From: Abiotrophia defectiva ATCC 49176
GTDB taxonomy: Bacteria > Bacillota > Bacilli > Lactobacillales > Aerococcaceae
DNA length: 64,000 bases
Assembly: GCF_000160075.2 (NCBI RefSeq)
Contig: NZ_KI535341.1
Span: 1 to 64,000, forward strand
Direction of reading: 5' to 3'
The notes below the pieces were generated by a model, which searched no databases, had not been told where the DNA came from, and saw only the letters and a program-made list of their open reading frames with translations. Shown piece by piece: positions 57,939-64,000 of this stretch (the first letter of the stretch is position 1; each line of letters starts with the position of its first letter). A program made the translations under genes and the position numbers.

Positions 57939-59087
57939 TTAGGCTTGGTAGCGGAGTTCGCCATCTAAATAAGTCGCTTCTAATTCTAATTGGTCGCTGA
58001 CTACGATGAAGTCAGCTTCATACCCAGGGGCAATACGGCCACAGACTGATTCAATGCCAACCGATTGCGCAGGTGTTAGAGAGGCCATGCGCAGGGCTTC
58101 TGCAGGGCTTACTAGACCCCAATCCACGACATTTTTGACCCCTTGTTTGAGCTCTAAGATAGAGCCCGCCAGGTTGCCGGTGTCCTTGAGACGGGCAGTC
58201 CCATCTTTGACTACTACTTCAAATTCCCCTAGGCGAGACTGTCCCTCGCCCATACCACCAGCTCGCATACAGTCTGTAATCAGGACGGTTTCCTTAGGAC
58301 CTCTAGCACGAGTCACGACACGAGCGGCCGCCGGATGAACATGGTGGCCATCACAAATCATTTCAGCAAAGACCTTGTCTAAGCTCAAAGCTGCCCCTAC
58401 CATACCTGGATTGCGGTGGTGAAGACCGCTCATCCCATTGTAGATATGAACGAAAATATTAGCCCCTGCCTCAACGGCAGCAGCAGCTTCTTCATAGGTC
58501 GCGTCAGAGTGAGCCAAGGCCGTATAAACACCTTTGGACTTGGCGAATTCAATGAATTCCTTGACGCCCTGACGTTCTGGGGCAATGGCAATCTTATTGA
58601 CCAAGCCTTGTGACAGTTCATGCCATTTGGCTAACTTGTCAACGGATGGGTCGCTCATGTATTTAGGGTTTTGCGCCCCTTTGTATTTTTCAGTGAAGAA
58701 AGGACCTTCTAGGAAAATCCCACGAATCTTAGCCCCTGTTACCTCTTGATAGTGATTCCCAATGGTTTCGCAAACATCATTCAACAATTGAGCAGAAGAG
58801 GTCAAAGTAGTTGGCAACCAAGAAGTCACCCCACAGGATAGGAGGCCTTCGGAAATAACCTTAATGCCTTCAAAGTCATTATCCATGACGTCATGAGACT
58901 TGTAACCATGAATGTGGGTGTCCACCAAACCTGGGGCGACAATGGATTGGCTGTAATCTTTGATTGGAGCATCTTGTGGCTCTTCCATCAGGATGGGCCC
59001 AAACTTCCCGTCTTCAATGGTTAGATAGGCCTTGTCAATGACTTGGTCATCGAGCACAATTTGCTTAGCATAAACATAGTATTTCAT
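57939..59087 (-). CDS. nagA: N-acetylglucosamine/N-acetylgalactosamine-6-phosphate deacetylase
   Basis: The amidohydrolase removes acetate from GlcNAc-6-P or GalNAc-6-P. The 382 residues hold the metal motif GLVDTHIHG (about 53-61), the glutamate FLEGPFF, HSDATY and HIYNGMSGLHHRNPG, and the catalytic Asp in LITDCM. The setting between agaS and lacD favours GalNAc-6-P as main substrate; nagB nearby suggests it serves both. AAAGGAAG precedes the start. Confidence 0.93.
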   Translation of the reverse strand: MKYYVYAKQIVLDDQVIDKAYLTIEDGKFGPILMEEPQDAPIKDYSQSIVAPGLVDTHIHGYKSHDVMDNDFEGIKVISEGLLSCGVTSWLPTTLTSSAQLLNDVCETIGNHYQEVTGAKIRGIFLEGPFFTEKYKGAQNPKYMSDPSVDKLAKWHELSQGLVNKIAIAPERQGVKEFIEFAKSKGVYTALAHSDATYEEAAAAVEAGANIFVHIYNGMSGLHHRNPGMVGAALSLDKVFAEMICDGHHVHPAAARVVTRARGPKETVLITDCMRAGGMGEGQSRLGEFEVVVKDGTARLKDTGNLAGSILELKQGVKNVVDWGLVSPAEALRMASLTPAQSVGIESVCGRIAPGYEADFIVVSDQLELEATYLDGELRYQA

Positions 59088-59106
59088 ACGCTTCTTCCTT
59101 TCTTAT

Positions 59107-60273
59107 CTAGGCGTAAGGATGAATGGTGACACCCTTCACGACACGGTTAACCGTGCCACTTGGTGATGGTGTGTCTGGTTTGTTGTGAACATGAACCGAC
59201 GCTAGCAGAGCCAAGACCTGACCGACTACTAAATATGGGAAGGCCAGATAGGCATCTGGTAATTGACTGTGAGCCGCATCGAAAGCAAAAACCTCTACCC
59301 CTGGCGCAGCCTCGGTCCCCACTTGAACGGCCACGATGGTCTGGGCAATCTGATCACCAGCCAACTCTGCGAGGATATCTTGGTCATAGAGACGGGTGTA
59401 AGCTTGGTTGGAAACGAAAACCAGGGCCAAGGCCTCAGAATTAACAAAGGATTTAGGCCCGTGACGGAAGCCCATGCTAGAATCATAAACGGTTGCCAAT
59501 TGCCCCGCCGTTAACTCTAGGATCTTCAATTGGGTCTCACGGCCTAAGCCTTCAAAGCCACCCGACCCCAGATAAATGACACGCTGGGGATTCTTAGCGA
59601 TCAAGGCCTGAAGCTGACCTTCGCGATCCAACACTGTCTCAGCCATCTTAGCAATCTGATCAACATATGACTCCTTATCAGAATCAGAAGCCGGATCAAA
59701 GACTAGCAAGGCGGTGAGCATCATGCAAGAAAAACTCCCCGTCATGGCAAAGCCTGCATCATTGGAACGGCTCGGCTGTAAGAGCACTAGGTTGTGGTCG
59801 TCCCCTTGCGCCGCTTTGGCTAAATGGCCTTCTGGCGCACAGGTAATGGTTAATTGATAGAAATCCTTGACCAAGGACTGACCCAGTTGGACTGCCGCCA
59901 CACTCTCTGGCGAGTTGCCACTGCGGGCAAAGGACACCAAAAGAGTTGGTAAATCTGCCTGGAAGACGCTAGTCGGATTGGAGACAATGGTCGTCGTTGG
60001 CTCGTGACGGAAGTTAAGACGAGACACGTCATTAACTTGACGTAAATAATTTGTAATGGCTTGTCCGACATAAGCAGATGACCCTGCTCCTGTAAAAATC
60101 ACTTCTAGACGCCCATAAGACTCTAACAAGGCACCTATAAAGCCCTTAATTTCTTCCTGACGGTCAAGATACAATTGATAGGTCTCGCGCCAGATAGATG
60201 GTTGTTGCTTGATCTCTCGCGTTGTAATTTCGGCACCCAGTGCCTCTAACGCGGCTTTGTCTAATTCAAACAT
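59107..60273 (-). CDS. agaS: Galactosamine-6-phosphate deaminase/isomerase AgaS (SIS domains)
   Basis: The 388-residue protein has two SIS domains: FTGAGSSAYVGQAITNYLR (about 60-78) with SFARSGNSPESVAAVQ, and YLGSGGFEGLGRETQLKILEL with SSMGFRHGPKSFV. The pattern is that of AgaS, which turns galactosamine-6-phosphate to tagatose-6-phosphate plus ammonia. It is the first gene of the operon with nagA and lacD. AGAGGAG supports the start. A TATAAT lies at 60299-60304 (minus) with a poor -35, which suggests activation or shared control with the divergent nagB. Confidence 0.92.
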   Translation of the reverse strand: MFELDKAALEALGAEITTREIKQQPSIWRETYQLYLDRQEEIKGFIGALLESYGRLEVIFTGAGSSAYVGQAITNYLRQVNDVSRLNFRHEPTTTIVSNPTSVFQADLPTLLVSFARSGNSPESVAAVQLGQSLVKDFYQLTITCAPEGHLAKAAQGDDHNLVLLQPSRSNDAGFAMTGSFSCMMLTALLVFDPASDSDKESYVDQIAKMAETVLDREGQLQALIAKNPQRVIYLGSGGFEGLGRETQLKILELTAGQLATVYDSSMGFRHGPKSFVNSEALALVFVSNQAYTRLYDQDILAELAGDQIAQTIVAVQVGTEAAPGVEVFAFDAAHSQLPDAYLAFPYLVVGQVLALLASVHVHNKPDTPSPSGTVNRVVKGVTIHPYA

Positions 60274-60480
60274 GGCCTGACTCCTCTATTGATTTTTCAT
60301 TATATTTATATTCTACTCTGTAAGGGCTTTTCTTTCAATATGCGTTTCGACCAAAATTAAACTGAAACTTGTCTTAAGTAACAAAAATAAAAATTTTTGT
60401 CTGTACATGAAGCGCTACCATGTTTTTTGTGGTACACTAAGGGTAGATTAATTCATTGCAATTTTTGGAGGTATTATTCC
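60274..60480. promoter_or_regulatory. Shared control region between agaS and nagB
   Basis: This divergent region holds TATAAT (60299-60304) for agaS, an imperfect dyad catgaagcgctaccatg (60406-60422) that resembles a cre site but is one base short in its spacing, and TTGTCT twice (60369 and 60398). TACACT at 60434-60439 may be the nagB -10. Catabolite or amino-sugar control is likely but not shown. Confidence 0.45.
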
Positions 60481-61188
60481 ATGGAAATACTCGTTTATGA
60501 TCAGTTCGATGCAGCATCCGATAAGGCCTTTGACTTCTTCGTCCAGGCGCTGGCAACTGGTCCCAAAACCTTTGGCTTAGCAACTGGTTCGACTCCCGAA
60601 GCACTCTACCAACGCTTAGTAGAGTCCGATTTAGATTTTAGTCAATCAGTGTCTGTCAACTTGGATGAATACTACGGCTTGTCTAGCGACCATCCAAAGA
60701 GCTATCACTACTTTATGAACCAACACCTCTTCCAACACAAACCTTTCAAGCATTCCTATCTGCCTGACGGGGACCAAACTGATAGCGACTATGAAATCAA
60801 ACGCTATAATCAAGTCCTAGCAGACAACCCCATTGATTTACAAATCTTGGGCATCGGCTCTAACGGTCACATTGGCTTTAATGAGCCAGGGGCGCCATTC
60901 GATGGATTAACCCAGCTAGTCGATTTGACTCCATCCACTATTGAGGCTAACAAACGTTTCTTCGATCGTGTCGAAGACGTACCGACTCAAGCTTACAGTA
61001 TGGGGATTGCTTCCATCATGTCCGCTAAGAAAATCATCCTCATGGCATACGGCGAAAAGAAAGCCGATGCTATTTACGGACTGGTTGAAGGGCCTGTGAC
61101 CCCTGACCTGCCAGCCAGCATCCTCCAGCGTCACCCTGATGTGACCCTCCTCTTGGACAAGGCGGCTGCAGCTAAACTTCATCTCTAA
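60481..61188 (+). CDS. nagB: Glucosamine-6-phosphate deaminase
   Basis: It converts glucosamine-6-phosphate to fructose-6-phosphate and ammonia. The 235 residues are typical of the short Gram-positive form. [14 protein letters not shown] forms the phosphate site, NLDEYYGL and [15 protein letters not shown] are catalytic. The ATG at 60481 follows GGAGG. The extended frame from 60397 would cover the promoter and is rejected. It is divergent from agaS and ends with a perfect terminator hairpin. Confidence 0.95.
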   Translation: MEILVYDQFDAASDKAFDFFVQALATGPKTFGLATGSTPEALYQRLVESDLDFSQSVSVNLDEYYGLSSDHPKSYHYFMNQHLFQHKPFKHSYLPDGDQTDSDYEIKRYNQVLADNPIDLQILGIGSNGHIGFNEPGAPFDGLTQLVDLTPSTIEANKRFFDRVEDVPTQAYSMGIASIMSAKKIILMAYGEKKADAIYGLVEGPVTPDLPASILQRHPDVTLLLDKAAAAKLHL

Positions 61189-61196
61189 GAGAATTT

Positions 61197-61231
61197 CCCA
61201 TTATATCATATATGATATAATGGGATTTTTT
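61197..61231 (+). terminator. Terminator of nagB
   Basis: A perfect 28-base palindrome (cccattatatcata and its complement) is followed by ATTTTTTT. Confidence 0.88.
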
Positions 61232-61250
61232 TATTAGGCTTAAAATCAGA

Positions 61251-61286
61251 GCAAGAGGGCTAGACACTAAAGTCTAGCCCTCTTGC
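61251..61286. terminator. Bidirectional terminator
   Basis: gcaagagggctagac pairs exactly over 15 bp with gtctagccctcttgc around actaaa. It lies between nagB and the ROK kinase gene. Confidence 0.8.
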
Positions 61287-61300
61287 TTAGGTTCCCCTAT

Positions 61301-62212
61301 TTAAAAGATTTGTATATCTTGGGCAGGCATCACCAGGAAGCCAGCCCCAATAATTCCGTTATCTCCCCCCAGGTCTGTGACCCGAATGTGAGGCAGAATA
61401 TGCATTTGTTCTTTGTGAGCATAACGCTCTAGGACCGCCTTAATCCGCTCCACATAGAATGGATTCTTGACTGCCACGCTACCGCCAATGACAATTTCTT
61501 TAGGATCTAGGAGGCAGATCATAGCGAAGAGTCCAATGGCCACCCCCATGGCACTTTGATCTACTAATTCATTGGCTATTTGTTCCCCTTTGAGGGCACG
61601 AGCGAAGACTTGGGCCACCGTAATCCGATCATCCAAATAGAGGGCGCGAGCCATGGCCTCAATCCCAGGGCCAGCGCAGACACTTTCCAAAGGACGAAGG
61701 CCAGTAGAGGAGGGCACTGGCAAGAAGCCAATTTCACCTGAAAAGCCATCGCCGCGAATAATCTGATGGTTGACGATGTTAGTGCAGGCGATGCCGGTTG
61801 AGACCGTCAAATAGCCGAACACATCCAGCGGCCCCATGCCAGCCAGTCGATACTCCGCATAGGCAGCTGCTTTAACATCATTCTCAACGGCAATCGGTAC
61901 TTGGGCGTAGCGATCTGCTAGGCGCGCTACCACCGGAAACTTCTCCCAAGGGATATTATTTTGGAAGATAGCCACCCCGTTTAGGCTATCCACCTTACCT
62001 GGTATACCTAAGCCGATACCGGTCAAATCCGATACATCTACCCCCGCCTCTGCTAGGCAGGCGTCAATGACACCCACTACGCATTCTAACATGGCCTCAC
62101 TGGAAGAGGTGTCGCTGGGCACTTGAACACGGTGCGTGATATGTCCCTGCTCATCAATAATAGCCGCCGCTACCTTGGTTCCGCCGATATCCACACCCAT
62201 TGCTTTTCTCAT
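61301..62212 (-). CDS. ROK-family sugar kinase, zinc motif missing
   Basis: The 303-residue ROK protein has the phosphate loop GVDIGGTKVAAA near residue 6, GLGIPGKVDS, the catalytic ENDVKAAAYAE, and VSTGIACTNIV. The usual zinc-binding CGCGxxGCxE motif is replaced by LRPLESVCAGPGIEA, keeping one Cys and the GxxxE. ROK kinases with degenerate zinc sites still occur, but substrate range may differ. Its position after the GH112 phosphorylase and the small membrane protein suggests it phosphorylates the GalNAc released there. GGAGGAAGG precedes the start. A regulator role is less likely because there is no DNA-binding domain. Confidence 0.85.
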   Translation of the reverse strand: MRKAMGVDIGGTKVAAAIIDEQGHITHRVQVPSDTSSSEAMLECVVGVIDACLAEAGVDVSDLTGIGLGIPGKVDSLNGVAIFQNNIPWEKFPVVARLADRYAQVPIAVENDVKAAAYAEYRLAGMGPLDVFGYLTVSTGIACTNIVNHQIIRGDGFSGEIGFLPVPSSTGLRPLESVCAGPGIEAMARALYLDDRITVAQVFARALKGEQIANELVDQSAMGVAIGLFAMICLLDPKEIVIGGSVAVKNPFYVERIKAVLERYAHKEQMHILPHIRVTDLGGDNGIIGAGFLVMPAQDIQIF

Positions 62213-62250
62213 TTTCCTTCCTCCTCTCCTTTGGTAGAGCCATCCGGCCT

Positions 62251-62433
62251 TTAGTCGCGTTTAGGATGGTTAAACTCGTAGTTATAGTCAAAGAGCACCG
62301 CTAGCAAACCTGCTAGAGCCAAGAGCATGCCCAAAAGATTTTCTCGGCTAACCGTGGTTTGAAGGTGGATGATAAAGCCAACGCAGACCAAGGCAACCAG
62401 AAGACGAATGAGAACACGAATTTTATGAGACAT
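62251..62433 (-). CDS. Small two-helix membrane protein in the GH112 operon
   Basis: The 60-residue protein has a basic start (SHKIRVLIR), two hydrophobic helices (about 8-26 and 33-48) and a polar C-terminus (DYNYEFNHPKRD). Its ATG follows the phosphorylase stop directly behind GGAGGAG, and the ROK gene follows 38 bp later, so it is firmly in the operon. A small protein in this place may belong to a family specific to galacto-N-biose clusters. I do not know its function. Confidence 0.7.
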   Translation of the reverse strand: MSHKIRVLIRLLVALVCVGFIIHLQTTVSRENLLGMLLALAGLLAVLFDYNYEFNHPKRD

Positions 62434-64000
62434 CTAAATCTCCTCCCATTGAATTTCGCTCGCAGCCAAGGAAACTTCTTGGCTAATTCCTTGACCATCA
62501 TAGACAGTCGTGACTTGTGGCTCAGCGGTATTATTGACAACTGCATACTTGCCCTTAGCTGGGTAGGCATGAACCTCAACAGCTGGGTTGCTACTATGCC
62601 ATTTATTAAAGTCAGCTTCCTTATGGGCAGCGTAGTAAAGAGCCCGCATGAGTAAACGCGTATTGTCAATGCTGTAAGGTAAGCCAGCTAGGTAGACCCC
62701 ACGGCCTTGACCATAATCGTGTGCCGCCATGTGAACTTCGCCATTGCTGTATTCTAAAATTTCTGTCTCTTCACTTAGGGCATAGAGGTTATGCATGGAC
62801 TCTCCGAAATCAGGGTCTTGTCCAGCTTCTAAATCTGCCGTAATAAAGTGACTGCCTTGGGCTTGAGTGAAGTATTTGTCGGTCGATAGGGAGAAGCCTA
62901 ACTCCTTATCCACCCCAAGAATTTCAGCTAATTGGAAGAAACGACCATTTTGAAGATAGGCACTTGGCTCGCCAACGCCAACCAAACCGCCACCTTGGTA
63001 GACGAAGCGACGAATGGCACTTAACAATTCTGGCCGAGCCCAATGTTGACCACCACTAAAGGCGGTTCCGGCATCGCCTGCGTTAATTAAAACGTCCACA
63101 TCTTCCGGCACACCGTCAGCAATCACCTGGTCAAAACTTAAGAAGATTACCTCAACCGCCGCACCACTGAGAGCTTCTAGAATCCCCAGATAGGAGTAGA
63201 TTTGCTTATAGTGCAAGGCATGCGCCACCATGTGGGTTTGCCAGGTCCGAAGTGCCCCCCAAGCATTGAGAATCCCTACTTTTAGCCCCACATAAGGCTT
63301 GGTGTCTTTGACAATGGCGTAGATATCCCGGAATTCATCCGCCACTTCTTCGATATAGGAAACAAATTTAGGGAATTTATAGGCGAGACTGAGATAACCC
63401 CCATAACCAATCCGGTCAACGGGCTTACGCATAATGGCCCGGCGTGCTGTTAGCCAATTCTCGTTGGCTTCAATGGTCGGATCATTTCCTTCATAGAAGG
63501 TATCTGGGAAGAAGTATGGCAGGAAGCGACCTTCGGTATATTTAACATGTGGAATATCGGCAATCATTCGCAAGGTAGCTCCGCCACCGACCGAGCCAAC
63601 CACTGCGTCCAAGCCAATATCCTTGAAATAAGGACCATATGGTTCGGTCCCAATCCAGTTATCGCCCAGGAACATCATGGCTTCTTTGCCTGCTTCATGG
63701 ACAATATCCACTAACTTCTTGGCTTCTTGAGCCACAAAGTGGCTTTGGAAATCGACATAGTCTAAGTAAGCCTTAGAAGGCACGCGGAAAGCCGTATTAT
63801 AGTAACCTTGGTCAACAAAATCTTCCGGTCTCAGACGATAACCTTTGGCTTCTTGGAAGGCTAGGATGGCTGCTGGTGAGACAGAAGCCCCATAACCAAA
63901 CCAGTCGACAAATTTCTCTTTGGCCTTGTCATTGAAGACGAGGGTGAAATGGTAGAAGAAGGTGGTAAAGCGGACCACATCCGTCTTAGGATTTTCTTGG
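62434..64000 (-). CDS. 1,3-beta-galactosyl-N-acetylhexosamine phosphorylase (GH112), N-terminus outside window
   Basis: The 522 visible residues are the C-terminal two thirds of a GH112 enzyme, which splits Gal-beta-1,3-GalNAc (or -GlcNAc) with phosphate to Gal-1-P and the N-acetylhexosamine in the cytoplasm. The frame stays open to base 64000. Typical pieces are TTFFYHFTLVFND, KFVDWFGYGASVSP, MFLGDNWIGTEPYGPYF, GSVGGGATLRMIAD and HVKYTEGRFLPYFFPDTF, then an amidotransferase-like domain (VLINAGDAGTAFSGG) and a C-terminal beta-domain. The ATG at 63978 is internal. It is followed by the small membrane protein and the ROK kinase. Confidence 0.92.
   Translation of the reverse strand, partial: QENPKTDVVRFTTFFYHFTLVFNDKAKEKFVDWFGYGASVSPAAILAFQEAKGYRLRPEDFVDQGYYNTAFRVPSKAYLDYVDFQSHFVAQEAKKLVDIVHEAGKEAMMFLGDNWIGTEPYGPYFKDIGLDAVVGSVGGGATLRMIADIPHVKYTEGRFLPYFFPDTFYEGNDPTIEANENWLTARRAIMRKPVDRIGYGGYLSLAYKFPKFVSYIEEVADEFRDIYAIVKDTKPYVGLKVGILNAWGALRTWQTHMVAHALHYKQIYSYLGILEALSGAAVEVIFLSFDQVIADGVPEDVDVLINAGDAGTAFSGGQHWARPELLSAIRRFVYQGGGLVGVGEPSAYLQNGRFFQLAEILGVDKELGFSLSTDKYFTQAQGSHFITADLEAGQDPDFGESMHNLYALSEETEILEYSNGEVHMAAHDYGQGRGVYLAGLPYSIDNTRLLMRALYYAAHKEADFNKWHSSNPAVEVHAYPAKGKYAVVNNTAEPQVTTVYDGQGISQEVSLAASEIQWEEI

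Noticed and set aside
60406-60422. Catabolite-responsive element before nagB
   Set aside because: The dyad around agcgct is one base short of the cre spacing, so I list it only as part of a control region and do not claim CcpA binding.

Overview
The window reads as the chromosome of a low-to-mid GC Gram-positive coccus of the order Lactobacillales. Evidence: a complete mevalonate-to-IPP operon ending in a type 2 isopentenyl-diphosphate isomerase, YSIRK/LPxTG wall-anchored proteins, AGGAGG ribosome sites, KtrAB, DegV, YebC, PepF and Spx/ArsC-type proteins. The base composition and host-glycan foraging genes would suit an oral or mucosal Aerococcaceae member such as Abiotrophia. That placement is inference.

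Layout. 1-1519: the tail of one IS256-type element and a second, nearly complete copy with a frameshifted transposase. 1.6-6.5 kb: small accessory genes (cupin, three-helix membrane protein, serine-rich surface protein, alpha/beta hydrolase, small pyrophosphatase, secreted protein with a duplicated domain). An unidentified RNA of about 455 nt, with its own promoter and terminator, lies at 2024-2480. 7.0-9.3 kb: a lone, AT-rich 759-residue protein with a C-terminal HEPN-like R-X4-H motif, flanked by housekeeping genes. 9.5-22.7 kb: guaA, tRNA-Leu(GAG), a 1919-residue wall-anchored GH101 endo-alpha-N-acetylgalactosaminidase, the mvaK1-mvaD-mvaK2-fni operon and coaA. 22.8-30 kb: DegV, YigZ, a GTPase, a zinc peptidase, and an ABC transporter/two-component operon preceded by paired dyad operators. 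30-45.5 kb: yebC, a glycosyltransferase, tex, a PPP phosphatase, a purine permease with a PurBox, an IS200-type element, a cytosolic 5'-nucleotidase with a riboswitch-like leader, pepF, an aminotransferase, an Lrp regulator and rlmH. 45.6-56.8 kb: ktrBA, an LPxTG protein with tandem repeats, a Phn-type ABC transporter with its own PurBox-like site, htrA, an ArsR regulator, a CPBP protease and others. 56.9-64 kb: amino-sugar catabolism.

How the genes work together. The surface GH101 enzyme should release Gal-beta-1,3-GalNAc from mucin-type O-glycans. The GH112 phosphorylase cut by the right edge would split this to Gal-1-P and GalNAc. A ROK kinase, NagA, AgaS and LacD could then carry GalNAc through GalNAc-6-P, GalN-6-P and tagatose phosphates to triose phosphates, while NagB handles GlcN-6-P. 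LacC, the uptake system and Gal-1-P handling are not in the window.

The observations most worth following are the 455-nt RNA, the nucleotidase leader with a built-in terminator switch, the HEPN-like lone gene, and the shared PurBox-like site in front of a purine permease and a Phn-type transporter.
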